Assembly: GCA_947303805.1 (NCBI GenBank)
Contig: CAMYZE010000003.1
Coordinates: 124,001 to 188,000 of the forward strand
Direction: 5' to 3'
Origin: an uncultured Clostridia bacterium
GTDB lineage: Bacteria > Bacillota > Clostridia > Lachnospirales > Lachnospiraceae
DNA length: 64,000 bases
Shown here: positions 53,189 to 62,666 of the stretch, in pieces
Numbering within the stretch: position 1 is the stretch's first letter
Layout of the letters: every line of letters begins with the position of its first letter
Translations under genes and position numbers: made by a program
The notes under the pieces: generated by a model
Databases searched by the model: none
What the model saw: only the letters and a program-made list of their open reading frames with translations
Told to the model about the DNA's origin: nothing

Positions 53189-54115
53189 ATGGAAAACAGT
53201 GTGAGAAAACTTTTATATGTAGTACCTAGAAGCTTTGATGGTAAATACCTCAAAGATTTTTTAGCTGCACAGGGTTTTTCTCAGGAACTTATAAAACATA
53301 TTAAAAAAACACTTGGCATGGATATGTTTCACATATTATCAAGTGACGAAGAATTAAGAATAGATATCATTGAGGATGAAAATTCTGATATAGAACCTAA
53401 TCCTCATTTAAAATACGATATACTTTTTGAAGATGAAGACATGATTGTTGTCAACAAACCATCTGATATGCCTATCCATCCATCTCAGGGCAATCACTTA
53501 AATACTTTAGGCAATGCACTTGCTTCTCACTTCAATAACAGAAACTTTGTATATAGGCCAATCACGAGACTTGATAGAGATACAAGTGGCGTATGTCTAA
53601 TAGCTAAAAATAAATTCTCTGCAGCAATATTTTCAGAACACATTGCAAAAAATCTTATAAAGAGGTCGTATCTCGGTTTAGTTAAGGGAAATATATACAA
53701 TGCTCTTCACATAAACCCCAATCTCAAAAATATCGATCATCTTGAGTGTATGTCAGACCTTGAAATAGTCGTAGACTCCCCTATCAAAAGAGTCGATGAC
53801 TCAACCATAGAAAGGTGTGTGGCACCTGATGGAGAATTGGCAATAACAAAAATTTTTGCTCTGAGATATATAGAAAGGCTTGATGTATCGCTTTGTAAAT
53901 TTATACTTCTGACCGGTCGAACTCATCAAATAAGAGTTCATATGAAGCATATTGGCTACCCTATAATCGGTGACTTCCTTTACAATCCAGACTACTCTCT
54001 TATAAATAGGCAGGCACTTCACTCAAGCGAACTTCTTATGAACCACCCAATAACTCACGAGATGATGAGATTTGATGCAAAAATACCAGATGACATAAAT
54101 GAAATAATAAGATAA
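53189..54115 (+). CDS. RluA-family pseudouridine synthase
   Basis: A 308-residue enzyme with an S4-like N-terminal region (FLAAQGFSQELIKHIKKTL), then VNKPSDMPIHPSQGN, the catalytic motif PITRLDRDTSGVCLIAKN (Asp in RLDRDTSG), and LTGRTHQIRVHMKHIGYPIIGD. It isomerises uridine to pseudouridine in rRNA or tRNA; the exact target (RluD, RluC or YhcT type) cannot be fixed. It starts in the dispersed repeat described at 53164-53188. Confidence 0.92.
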   Translation: MENSVRKLLYVVPRSFDGKYLKDFLAAQGFSQELIKHIKKTLGMDMFHILSSDEELRIDIIEDENSDIEPNPHLKYDILFEDEDMIVVNKPSDMPIHPSQGNHLNTLGNALASHFNNRNFVYRPITRLDRDTSGVCLIAKNKFSAAIFSEHIAKNLIKRSYLGLVKGNIYNALHINPNLKNIDHLECMSDLEIVVDSPIKRVDDSTIERCVAPDGELAITKIFALRYIERLDVSLCKFILLTGRTHQIRVHMKHIGYPIIGDFLYNPDYSLINRQALHSSELLMNHPITHEMMRFDAKIPDDINEIIR

Positions 54116-54145
54116 AAAGGATGGGTTTCCCCATCCTTTATTTTT
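54115..54145. terminator. Bidirectional terminator between convergent genes
   Basis: AAAGGATGGG and CCCATCCTTT form a 10-bp stem around a TTTC loop with A and T runs on the two sides. It serves the plus-strand RluA gene and the minus-strand DUF4349 gene. Confidence 0.85.
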
Positions 54146-55127
54146 TAGATGTCTTGTGCTTGCTATCTTCTATTTGTTTTTTGCCACTAAATAATGATTT
54201 AAAAATAGCAGAAAGAATAACAAGTATTAATATAGCTACAAGCCCAAGAATAATCCATGGTATATGTGTAAATATATTTGCTCCAAGTCTTAATACGAAA
54301 CTCTTTGCCTCTTCAAAATTTTTCTTTAACCGTTTAACTAGTGTCTCCCTAGAGAAATCATCAGATACTTGAGGTTCTGTCAAATCTTTAACCTCTGAGA
54401 TATTTATATGAACAGTAGAATATGTAACTTGTTTGTCATATCTCTTCAATCTTCTTGTTATATTCTCAATCTCAGTTCTCACAGATGAAAGTTTATCTTC
54501 AACTTTTATCATCTCTTCTACAGTCTTTGCTTTTTTTAGCATAGCATTTAAACTTTCTTCTTCTATCTTGAGACTACTTAACCTTGACTCTGTGTCCGAG
54601 TACTCCTCAGTAATATCAGATATATTTTCCTGCCTAAATACAATATTTAAATTATCGCCAATCTTGCTTAGAAATGCATCTAGTCTTTCAGCTGGCACTC
54701 TTATACTGAAGTTAGCATTTTTTCTATAGTTCTTGTTATTAATATTGCCACTATCCACATAAGAACTATCTATAATGCCCTTATAGCTTTCCACATAAGA
54801 CTTAAGCCACTCTATTGACTCATTAAATGCCTTCGTCTCAGTATTTAAATCTACAGTTTTGATAATCTTTCTATCGCTTTCGCTAATACTACTTCCGTCT
54901 GTAGTAAAATATACTCCATCGACTTCCATCTCTTCAACTGCAATATCATTAACTGCAGCCATCTTAGCACTCGATCTTGAGAATCCAGCACCACCATACA
55001 TGGCAGCGGCAGTCTCTGTTCTAAACACCGTTTGATTATTAGCATTATTATTGACTCCACAAGAAATTAAAGTTAAAATAATAAGTGCGCTGGTAGCTAT
55101 AACTGATATTCTTTTCATGATTTTCAT
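54138..55127 (-). CDS. DUF4349 lipoprotein
   Basis: A 329-residue lipoprotein: signal MKIMKRISVIATSALIILTLISCG with lipobox LISC. The DUF4349 domain follows (IKTVDLNTETKAFNESIEWLKSYVESYKGIIDSSYVDSGNI... FSIRVPAERLDAFLSKIG), a coiled coil (SRLSSLKIEEESLNAMLKK) and a C-terminal membrane span (IPWIILGLVAILILVILSAIF). It is anchored twice in the membrane; function unknown. I start at 55127, where GGAGG precedes ATG; the codon at 55139 is not used. Confidence 0.9.
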   Translation of the reverse strand: MKIMKRISVIATSALIILTLISCGVNNNANNQTVFRTETAAAMYGGAGFSRSSAKMAAVNDIAVEEMEVDGVYFTTDGSSISESDRKIIKTVDLNTETKAFNESIEWLKSYVESYKGIIDSSYVDSGNINNKNYRKNANFSIRVPAERLDAFLSKIGDNLNIVFRQENISDITEEYSDTESRLSSLKIEEESLNAMLKKAKTVEEMIKVEDKLSSVRTEIENITRRLKRYDKQVTYSTVHINISEVKDLTEPQVSDDFSRETLVKRLKKNFEEAKSFVLRLGANIFTHIPWIILGLVAILILVILSAIFKSLFSGKKQIEDSKHKTSKK

Positions 55128-55153
55128 ATTTACCTCCAAGGAGATTATTATTT

Positions 55154-55855
55154 ATGCGAAATAACTATAATAAAATGTTCTTATTTTTATTTTCAATAGC
55201 AATTATTTATTTTTTGCTATTTGCTGCATTTTATATTGTATGTTTTTTTGATATAGATGGTTTATATAAGTTAATTGTTAAAAATGAAACCTATAAGAAT
55301 CTTCCTTTTACTTTAAGCGAATTTGATATAAAAAACATCGCAAGAGAACTAATGCTATATATATCCGGCAAAATGCAGTTTCTTGAAACTAATGTTACTA
55401 TAAATAATGTACTCACTGATTTTTATAGTCTTAGATCTAAGATACACATGGCAGATGTAAGGAATCTAATTATCAATTTTAGAAATATTTCATTCGTTTC
55501 TATAATAGTATGTATCTTGTCACTCTTTAAAATTCAAAATCTTGATGAACCAATAAAGAGACTCAAAGCTGCTTATTTAAAAACTTTATTGGTAGTCGCA
55601 ATATTGCTTGTATCTCTAATTATTTTTGCAAGCAATAATTTTGACCTGTTCTTCACAAAATTTCACGAAATACTATTTGCAAATGACCTTTGGCTACTTG
55701 ATCCAAATGAAGATTATATTATATGCTTGCTTCCAGAAAAAATCTTTATGGTTTATGGGCTAAGAATTGGAATCGCAATGCTTATTGCTTTGGCGCTGCC
55801 TTACCTTTTTCTTCAAATTTTGTCAAAAATTCAACTTCACCAAGAAGCCAAATAA
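55154..55855 (+). CDS. DUF1461 (TIGR01906) integral membrane protein
   Basis: A 233-residue membrane protein with four to five spans: YNKMFLFLFSIAIIYFLLFAAFYIV, SFVSIIVCILSLF, TLLVVAILLVSLIIFAS and IGIAMLIALALPYLFLQIL. The motifs IHMADVRNL and FTKFHEILFANDLWLLDPNEDYIICLLPEKIF match the TIGR01906/DUF1461 family. Function unknown. It is divergent from the DUF4349 gene and convergent with DUF3881, overlapping it by 74 bases. Confidence 0.88.
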   Translation: MRNNYNKMFLFLFSIAIIYFLLFAAFYIVCFFDIDGLYKLIVKNETYKNLPFTLSEFDIKNIARELMLYISGKMQFLETNVTINNVLTDFYSLRSKIHMADVRNLIINFRNISFVSIIVCILSLFKIQNLDEPIKRLKAAYLKTLLVVAILLVSLIIFASNNFDLFFTKFHEILFANDLWLLDPNEDYIICLLPEKIFMVYGLRIGIAMLIALALPYLFLQILSKIQLHQEAK

Positions 55856-56783
55856 CTCCTCTAAATCTTCTACCTGGCAGTGGTTCACCCTCTAAGTCTT
55901 TTTCGTTTACCATTAAATTAAACTGAAGTCCCATCGTATCAACTCTCATCTCTACAAGAGTCTCATCAGTATATTGATTGACTTTTTTATTTACACTCAA
56001 AATCTCAGCTACAATTTGATACTTATCACATTCTATACCATAGGGAACTAAACTTGTCTCAACTATAGAATATAGGTCCTCATTTTTTAGTCTACTTTCT
56101 TGATAGCCTATTGGATTTCTTGGAAGTTTAATTCCTATTCCTATACTTATAGGTTTACCACCTATGCCATCTGAAAAATCATCTATGTCACCAATTATTC
56201 TTGTAGTTATAGGATTATCTTCATCGTCCTCATCATCTTCATCATAATCCTCATACTCATAATTTGGATTAATTTTACTCTTGTCATTAAACTCATTTCC
56301 AGAAAGTTGCTTCTTATCAATAGGAAGAATGATTCTTCCTCCCACAGATAGTGCAGATAAAAATATTTTGTCAATTTTGATATCGTTAATTTTGTGCGAC
56401 TTAATCAAACTATTGTATACATTGCCATTTGTCAAATAAAATATAAGTGCTATGCCTAGTCTATAGTCATCTATTATACCAGCATATGATTCCTTGTCAC
56501 TGTGCTTTTCTATAGTGCATTCTTGTATCAAAGTATAGTCATAACCTTTTAAATATGGATAATAAAAATCAATAAGTGCTAGCTCATCTTTTTCCTGCTC
56601 ACCGATTACTGATATTCCAGCACCATTACAAACTGGCACATTATATTGGCCACATAGCCTCATGTCCTGAGTTATGTATGTACTTATTAAATTTTCTTCT
56701 TTTAGGTTTTCTTTGAAAAAATTATCAATCTGCGATTTTTTTTCAAATTGACTAAAACCTACTGCTCTTAAATACTTATGCAT
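55782..56783 (-). CDS. DUF3881 family protein
   Basis: A 333-residue cytosolic protein starting MHKYLRAVGFSQFEKKSQ, the signature N-terminus of DUF3881. A low-complexity acidic stretch (YEDYDEDDEDDEDNP) near residues 172-187 follows. C-terminal residues about 270-320 include TLVEMRVDTMGLQFNLMVNEKDLEGEPLPGRRFRGVIWLLGEV. The family is mostly in Lachnospiraceae and relatives; function unknown. The C-terminus overlaps the DUF1461 gene on the other strand. Confidence 0.88.
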   Translation of the reverse strand: MHKYLRAVGFSQFEKKSQIDNFFKENLKEENLISTYITQDMRLCGQYNVPVCNGAGISVIGEQEKDELALIDFYYPYLKGYDYTLIQECTIEKHSDKESYAGIIDDYRLGIALIFYLTNGNVYNSLIKSHKINDIKIDKIFLSALSVGGRIILPIDKKQLSGNEFNDKSKINPNYEYEDYDEDDEDDEDNPITTRIIGDIDDFSDGIGGKPISIGIGIKLPRNPIGYQESRLKNEDLYSIVETSLVPYGIECDKYQIVAEILSVNKKVNQYTDETLVEMRVDTMGLQFNLMVNEKDLEGEPLPGRRFRGVIWLLGEVEFLTKFEEKGKAAPKQ

Positions 56784-56794
56784 CGTTACCTCTA

Positions 56795-57178
56795 TTATAC
56801 TACTCTTCTATATTTTCTACAATCTACAAGGCCTGCGAAATAGCCCTTAAAATACTTGTTATCACCTATAAGCAACAATTTGTCGCTCTTATCTAATTGT
56901 TTTATTCTAGATTCAAGTTTTGATGCTTCACTTCGATTCTTTGTCTTCCACACGGCCACTATCTTCTCTGGCTTATGACTTTTTGTAAACTTAGCACCTT
57001 TTTTTGAACCATTAACATTAGAATGCTCATCAAATCTTCTTTTGTAGTCTGTTGCGATACCTGTATATAAAATATCACCCTCACATTGCAATATATACAC
57101 ATAATACACTTGAAGCTTTAAATCTACGTCTCTAAGGGTCGAGCTTTTGGAGCTCTTTTTTATTTTATAATTACTCAT
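56795..57178 (-). CDS. GIY-YIG nuclease family protein
   Basis: A 127-residue protein: YYVYILQCEGDILYTGIATDYKRRFDEH is the GIY-YIG motif (here VYI...YTG) with the Arg of DYKRRF and the Glu of SKLESRIKQL as catalytic residues. Short proteins of this family (UPF0213-like) act on DNA of unknown structure. It lies five bases downstream of the thioredoxin reductase gene in the same direction. Confidence 0.9.
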   Translation of the reverse strand: MSNYKIKKSSKSSTLRDVDLKLQVYYVYILQCEGDILYTGIATDYKRRFDEHSNVNGSKKGAKFTKSHKPEKIVAVWKTKNRSEASKLESRIKQLDKSDKLLLIGDNKYFKGYFAGLVDCRKYRRVV

Positions 57179-57183
57179 ACATT

Positions 57184-58107
57184 TTATTTATCGTTTTTTG
57201 TTGACAAATAATTTTGTATAGATGTAATGGCGTTCGCACCATCTGCACATGCCGTAATTACTTGTCTCAATTGTTTTTTTCTCACATCGCCGACTGCATA
57301 TATTCCCTTGACACTAGTTTCACATGTCTCATCCGCCTTTATGTAGTCTCCATCCATCTCTACTTTATCTTTTAGAAGCATAGAGTCAGGATTCATACCT
57401 ATGCCGACAAATAGTCCATCAATAGTAAGTTCTGACATTATTACATCATTTTTATTTTTAATTAGTATTCCTACGACTTTATTTTCTCCTACAATACCCT
57501 TAACTACTGTCTCATACAATATCTCAACATTTTTCGCATTCTTAACTTCCTCTTGCAAAACTTGAGTTGCTCTAAGTTCATTTCTTCTCACTATCAAGTA
57601 TACTTTTTTTGCAACTCTTGATAAAAATATTGCATCTTCTACAGCAGTGTCTCCACCACCTATTACTGCTACATCTCTATCTTTAAAGAATGCTCCATCG
57701 CAAGTTGCACAGTACGACACACCATTCCCTACAAACTCTTCTTCTTTTTCAAAACCGCCTTTCTTTGGGCTACCACCTGTTGCGAGAATTATAGTTTTTG
57801 TCTCATACTCATTTTTCTGTGTCTTAACTTTCTTTACATCTAAATATATATCAGTAATTTCAGTAACTCTTTCTCCTAGCATCTCTACATTCAACTCTTT
57901 TGCATGTTTCTTGAAGCTATCGTGAAGTTCTTGCCCAGACACATTATTAAATCCAGGATAATTGCAAACCTCATAAGTATTGCAAATCTGACTCTCCACA
58001 GAATATGGGTCAAATAAAAGTAGAGCATTAAGGCATGCCCTCTTTGCATATATAGCTGCTGTAATACCAGCAGGGCCTGCGCCAATTATAATTATATCGT
58101 AAACCAT
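57184..58107 (-). CDS. trxB: Thioredoxin reductase
   Basis: A 307-residue flavoprotein: FAD motif IIGAGPAGITAAIYAKRA, active-site disulfide YCATCDGAFF, NADPH-binding GGGDTAVEDA, and C-terminal GIYAVGDVR with ITACADGANAI. It keeps thioredoxin reduced. Length is normal. Next gene downstream is GIY-YIG, upstream is the SDR gene, all leftward. Confidence 0.95.
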   Translation of the reverse strand: MVYDIIIIGAGPAGITAAIYAKRACLNALLLFDPYSVESQICNTYEVCNYPGFNNVSGQELHDSFKKHAKELNVEMLGERVTEITDIYLDVKKVKTQKNEYETKTIILATGGSPKKGGFEKEEEFVGNGVSYCATCDGAFFKDRDVAVIGGGDTAVEDAIFLSRVAKKVYLIVRRNELRATQVLQEEVKNAKNVEILYETVVKGIVGENKVVGILIKNKNDVIMSELTIDGLFVGIGMNPDSMLLKDKVEMDGDYIKADETCETSVKGIYAVGDVRKKQLRQVITACADGANAITSIQNYLSTKNDK

Positions 58108-58121
58108 AATAACCTTTCGGG

Positions 58122-58814
58122 CTATATTAAACCATTGTTTAGTTCTATAATATCTCCTGTATTATACTTTTTTGTTGTGACAATATTATGTATTTTTTCT
58201 GCAACTTCATCAGGACTCCACATTCTTCCATTGTCTAAAGTTTTTAGAAAATCTTTCATCTCATCTTCTCTTAAATGCATGTTCATATCAGTATCAACCG
58301 CCCCTAAGGCAAATGCAATTACATCAACATTAGACTCTTTTAATTCTTTTGCAAGTGATTTTGTAAATGCATTGATTCCGCCCTTAGTCAAAGAGTATAT
58401 AGACTCCATTGAAGAACCAAGTATTCCCCACATTGATGAGATATTGACTATAATACCTTGCTTCTTTTTTATCATCTGCCTACTTACTAATTTAGTGGTC
58501 AAAAAAGTGTAATCAAGATTTGAATACACTATTTCTTTGTACTTTTCATAACTCACATCCTGAATTAAACTGTAGTCACATTTACCTGCATTATTAATCA
58601 ATATGTAAATGTCGCTAGGCAGGTCTTTTTCACTAATTTCACCCTTTATAGTAATAACTTTTCTATGAAAATTTTTTTCTATATCAGTTTTAACTTCATT
58701 TAATAAATTGATATTGTTTTCGCAAGTTAAGAGCAAATCATAATTATGCTTTGCAAATTTATAGGCGAGCGCCTTTCCAATTCCTCGGCTTGCTCCCGTA
58801 ATTACTACATACAT
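58122..58814 (-). CDS. Short-chain dehydrogenase/reductase (FabG-like)
   Basis: A 230-residue SDR: nucleotide motif VVITGASRGIGKALAYKF, the ILINNAGKCDYS segment, ISSMWGI, and catalytic SIYSLTKGGINAFTKSLAKEL (YxxxK). It should use NAD(P)H to reduce or oxidise an unknown carbonyl. It lies downstream of a copy of the dispersed repeat, which forms its 5' leader with GGAGG. Confidence 0.92.
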   Translation of the reverse strand: MYVVITGASRGIGKALAYKFAKHNYDLLLTCENNINLLNEVKTDIEKNFHRKVITIKGEISEKDLPSDIYILINNAGKCDYSLIQDVSYEKYKEIVYSNLDYTFLTTKLVSRQMIKKKQGIIVNISSMWGILGSSMESIYSLTKGGINAFTKSLAKELKESNVDVIAFALGAVDTDMNMHLREDEMKDFLKTLDNGRMWSPDEVAEKIHNIVTTKKYNTGDIIELNNGLI

Positions 58815-58823
58815 AAATCCTCC

Positions 58824-58849
58824 GGGCTCGTAAAACTCGCCCCTACAAT
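58824..58849. repeat. Dispersed chromosomal repeat, copy b
   Basis: GGGCTCGTAAAACTCGCCCC plus TACAAT, in the leader of the SDR gene. The same word appears at 60768-60793. It forms the 5' untranslated region rather than lying past a stop, so it may work at RNA level. Confidence 0.75.
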
Positions 58850-58872
58850 GTAACTGATGATATATTTCCCTA

Positions 58873-59649
58873 CTATATTATGTGTAGCAATTCTAAAGTG
58901 ATTCGTATAATAAATATTATCATGACTGCTATCATTATTGGTCTTGCGACATCAACACCTTTCTTCATAAAAAGATTAGATCCCAAATAATTGCCAAGCA
59001 TATTAAATAGTCCACATACTATGCCAAGTGATATTAACACTCTTCCAGATGACATAAATAATACAAGTGCTCCCATATTGGTCGCCCAGTTAATTGCCTT
59101 GGCGATGCCGTTTGACTCTTTTATATTCATACCAACTACTTTTACAAAAAATATTAGTAGAAATGTACCAGTCGCCGGTCCATATATACCATCATAAAAT
59201 CCTATTACCGCTGAAATAAAAAGGGCAAGAACAAATACTCTTTTAGTAAGTTTAGTATTAAATATTGATTTAGATTTTAGCGTCTCTTTATTTAAAACTA
59301 AAAGCAAAGTTATAGGAAGTGCAACAAGCATAAATATTTTTAAGTAATACTCCGGTATCATCATCTGCACTCTTGCACCTATAGATGAAAATAACATTGA
59401 AACTAAAATGCAAGGTACTGCAAGCTTTAAATTAACTAGACCATTTTTTAAATAATTTCCAAATGCAACTGTAGCACCCATACCAGCAGAAAGTTTATTA
59501 GTTGCCGAAGCCATAATAGGTGGAAGTCCGGCTAATAGATATCCAGGAAGTGATATAAGTCCGCCGCCTCCTGCTATTGCATCCACAAATCCAGCTAGAA
59601 ATACGAGCGGGCAAGCTATAATATATGTAAATATATTAATTTCCATCAC
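58873..59649 (-). CDS. TauE/SafE sulfite exporter family permease
   Basis: A 258-residue membrane protein with about eight spans, typical of the TSUP family: FLAGFVDAIAGGGGLISLPG near the N-terminus, then LSAGMGATVAFGNYLKNG, and a second repeat GFYDGIYGPATGTFLLIFFVKVVG. The substrate may be a sulfur compound or another anion. Four-base overlap with the PotD-like gene suggests coupled translation. Confidence 0.92.
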   Translation of the reverse strand: MMEINIFTYIIACPLVFLAGFVDAIAGGGGLISLPGYLLAGLPPIMASATNKLSAGMGATVAFGNYLKNGLVNLKLAVPCILVSMLFSSIGARVQMMIPEYYLKIFMLVALPITLLLVLNKETLKSKSIFNTKLTKRVFVLALFISAVIGFYDGIYGPATGTFLLIFFVKVVGMNIKESNGIAKAINWATNMGALVLFMSSGRVLISLGIVCGLFNMLGNYLGSNLFMKKGVDVARPIMIAVMIIFIIRITLELLHII

Positions 59650-60752
59650 TTTTGTTCCTTTTCTTCTTTTGGAACCTTATAAGCTTTTATTTTTTTGTAA
59701 CTTTCATTGTAGTTTACTTCAAAGCCACCTAAATCTCTGTATAGCTCATACTTATCTATGTCATCAAGATTTGGAAATACTGCCTCATTTTTAATTACAG
59801 ATTTCCCATCCCTATTTTTTATCAACTCAATAGTTTTTAGATTTGCAATACCATAGTGCATCTCGTCAAAATTGAGTAATGCAATTTCTGGATCTAGCAT
59901 AAAATCAATCCATTTTTTAGCAAGTTCCTTATGCCTTGCATTTTTTGGTATGACCCAAGCATCTATAGTAAAATTAACACCTTCTTCAGGTAATATATAT
60001 TCATACTTATAACTTGATCCATTTTCTTGTATATACTCAACTTCTCCACTATACATCACTGCAATGCTTCCATTGCCTGCAACCATCTTATCTCTTAAAT
60101 CATCTATCATATAAGCGCTTACAAGGTGCTTTTGTGCTATCAAATCGTTAGTTGCTTTATCAAGTTCAGTTTGTTCTAAAGTATTAATCGAAAAATTATT
60201 TTTCTTAAGACCAACCATTAGCAAATCTCTCATGGCATCTTGCATCAAAAGTTCGCCCTTATACTCTTCTCTCCACATATCTGCCCACTTCTTAGGATAT
60301 GGCAGACCCATATCATCAAGTTGAGTTTTATTGTAAATCATACCAAGTGTTGAATGAACATATGGCACTACATAAGAATTATTTTTATCAAATGAACTAA
60401 TGATTTTTAATATCTTAGGGTCTATATTGCTATAATTTGAAAGTTCCGTTATATCATATTCATATAACATATCTTTCTTTATCATTTTTTCTATCATATA
60501 GTCCGTAGGACATAAAACATCATATAATCTTCCGTTTGAAGATACAACTGCATACATCTCCTCATTGGTATCAAACTCATCATACACAACTTTGCAATCA
60601 TATTTTTCTTCAAACATACCAATAACTGTTTCGTCCAAGTAAAGACCCCAGTTGTAGACAAAGAGTGTATTTGGATCGTCTTGCACTTTATTGCTACAGC
60701 TGGTTGCTATCATAAACAATATTGAGATTAACAATATACTTATTTTTTTCAT
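59646..60752 (-). CDS. PotD-like polyamine-binding lipoprotein
   Basis: A 368-residue extracellular binding protein. Signal with lipobox ATSCSNK, then NTLFVYNWGLYLDETVIGMFEEKYDCKVVYDEF and VLCPTDYMIEKMI, which fits the polyamine family; the C-terminal part carries EGVNFTIDAWVIPKNARH. It binds spermidine or putrescine for an ABC transporter whose other genes are not here. Start at 60752, as GAGAATAATT precedes ATG and an upstream codon would include a repeat-derived leader. Confidence 0.9.
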   Translation of the reverse strand: MKKISILLISILFMIATSCSNKVQDDPNTLFVYNWGLYLDETVIGMFEEKYDCKVVYDEFDTNEEMYAVVSSNGRLYDVLCPTDYMIEKMIKKDMLYEYDITELSNYSNIDPKILKIISSFDKNNSYVVPYVHSTLGMIYNKTQLDDMGLPYPKKWADMWREEYKGELLMQDAMRDLLMVGLKKNNFSINTLEQTELDKATNDLIAQKHLVSAYMIDDLRDKMVAGNGSIAVMYSGEVEYIQENGSSYKYEYILPEEGVNFTIDAWVIPKNARHKELAKKWIDFMLDPEIALLNFDEMHYGIANLKTIELIKNRDGKSVIKNEAVFPNLDDIDKYELYRDLGGFEVNYNESYKKIKAYKVPKEEKEQK

Positions 60753-60767
60753 AATTATTCTCTTTTG

Positions 60768-60816
60768 GGGCTCGTAAAACTCGCCCATACAATTATCGCT
60801 CGTAAAACTCGCTACT
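60768..60816. repeat. Dispersed chromosomal repeat, copies c and d
   Basis: GGGCTCGTAAAACTCGCCCA at 60768 plus TACAAT, followed directly by a second, shorter copy CGCTCGTAAAACTCGCTACT at 60797-60816 that ends at the lepA stop. It lies in the leader of the potD-like gene. Confidence 0.75.
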
Positions 60817-62626
60817 ATTCTGAGTCAAGTTTGAGCACTGCCATAAATGCCGACTGAGGAATCTCTACAGCTCCAAACTGTTTCATTCGTTTCTTTCCTT
60901 CTTTTTGCTTCTCAAGAAGTTTTTTCTTACGAGTGATATCACCACCATAGCATTTTGCAAGTACATCTTTTCTAAGTGCCTTTATAGTTTCTCTTGCTAT
61001 AACTTTACCACCTATTGCAGCCTGAAGAGGTATCTCAAAAAGTTGTCTTGGTATTTCTTCTTTTAACTTCTCACACATTTTTCTGCCTCTCTCTTCGGCA
61101 GAACCTCTAAATACAATAAAGGAAAGTGCATCAATATTTTCTTTATTGACCAATATATCAAGTTTACAAAGATTAGACCTCTGATATCCTTTTAAATTGT
61201 AATCAAGCGATGCATAACCTCTACTTCTTGATTTTAGTGCATCAAAGAAATCATATATAATCTCATTTAGAGGAAGTTCATATTTTAAAACTGCTCTATT
61301 TTCTTCTATATAATCTATGTTGAGGTAAACACCTCTTCTCTCTTCGCAAAGTTTCATAATAGCACCTATATATTCTTTGGTAACCATAATCTCTGCATTG
61401 ACTATCGGTTCTTCCATATGATCTATATTTGAAGGATCTGGAAGATTGGAAGGGTTAGTTAATATTTCCATCGTTCCATCAGTCTTATACACATGGTATA
61501 CAACTGATGGCGATGTGGTTACTAAATCTAAATCAAATTCTCTCTCAAGTCTTTCCTCTATGACATCAAGATGAAGTAGTCCTAAGAAGCCACATCTAAA
61601 TCCAAATCCAAGTGCTACTGATGTCTCAGGTTCATACTGCAGTGATGCATCATTTAATTGCAACTTTTCAAGTGCATCTCTTAAGTCAGGATATTGTTGT
61701 CCGTCGCTTGGATAGAGACCGCAATATACCATAGGTGTTACTTTTTTATAACCTGGGAGAGCTTTGGCTTCATTTCCAAGTTCTGTGACAGTATCACCTA
61801 CTCTTGTATCTTTTATACTCTTTATTGATGCTGTAATATATCCCACATAGCCAGGGTAAAGTGCATCACAAGGTATAAACTTTCCTGCGCCAAAAACTCC
61901 CACTTCAACTGTCTCAAATGTCGCTCCCGTTGCAATCATCTTAATCTTCGTTCCTTTTTTTACAATTCCATCAAATATACGAACGAAAACTATTACGCCT
62001 TTATACGAATCATATATTGAATCAAATATCAGAGCCTGAAGTGGTTTATCTTCATCACCTTTTGGAGCTGGCACTTGCTTTACTATCGCTTCAAGTACAT
62101 CGTGAACATTTTTACCTGTCTTAGCAGAAATCTTTGGTGCCATGCTACAGTCAATTCCGATTACATCTTCTATTTCTTTACATACTCTCTCTGGTTCAGC
62201 AGAAGGTAAATCGATCTTGTTTATTACTGGAACTATATCAAGATTATGGTCAAGTGCGAGGTAGACATTTGCAAGAGTTTGTGCTTCTATGCCTTGAGCA
62301 GCATCTACAACAAGCAGTGCTCCCTCACAAGCTGCGAGAGACCTACTTACCTCATAAGTAAAGTCGACATGTCCTGGCGTATCAATCAAATTAAACACAT
62401 ACTCTTCACCATCATCTGCTTTATAGGTGATGCGAACAGTCTGCGACTTTATCGTTATACCACGCTCTCTTTCTATATCCATATTGTCGAGCACTTGTTC
62501 TTTCATTTCTCTGTCCGTAAGTGTACCTGTAAGTTCAAGTATTCGATCAGCCAAAGTACTCTTGCCGTGGTCAATATGGGCAATTATAGAAAAGTTTCTT
62601 ATTTTATTTTGATCAATCTTCTGCAT
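60815..62626 (-). CDS. lepA: Elongation factor 4 (LepA)
   Basis: A 603-residue translational GTPase: G1 [26 protein letters not shown]3 [13 protein letters not shown]4 [10 protein letters not shown], then the LepA-specific [28 protein letters not shown] and C-terminal [30 protein letters not shown]. It back-translocates stalled ribosomes. Length is standard. Confidence 0.97.
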   Translation of the reverse strand: MQKIDQNKIRNFSIIAHIDHGKSTLADRILELTGTLTDREMKEQVLDNMDIERERGITIKSQTVRITYKADDGEEYVFNLIDTPGHVDFTYEVSRSLAACEGALLVVDAAQGIEAQTLANVYLALDHNLDIVPVINKIDLPSAEPERVCKEIEDVIGIDCSMAPKISAKTGKNVHDVLEAIVKQVPAPKGDEDKPLQALIFDSIYDSYKGVIVFVRIFDGIVKKGTKIKMIATGATFETVEVGVFGAGKFIPCDALYPGYVGYITASIKSIKDTRVGDTVTELGNEAKALPGYKKVTPMVYCGLYPSDGQQYPDLRDALEKLQLNDASLQYEPETSVALGFGFRCGFLGLLHLDVIEERLEREFDLDLVTTSPSVVYHVYKTDGTMEILTNPSNLPDPSNIDHMEEPIVNAEIMVTKEYIGAIMKLCEERRGVYLNIDYIEENRAVLKYELPLNEIIYDFFDALKSRSRGYASLDYNLKGYQRSNLCKLDILVNKENIDALSFIVFRGSAEERGRKMCEKLKEEIPRQLFEIPLQAAIGGKVIARETIKALRKDVLAKCYGGDITRKKKLLEKQKEGKKRMKQFGAVEIPQSAFMAVLKLDSE

Positions 62627-62666
62627 ATTTATAAAAAGGGGCTCTTTAAGCCCCCTTATTAACTAA

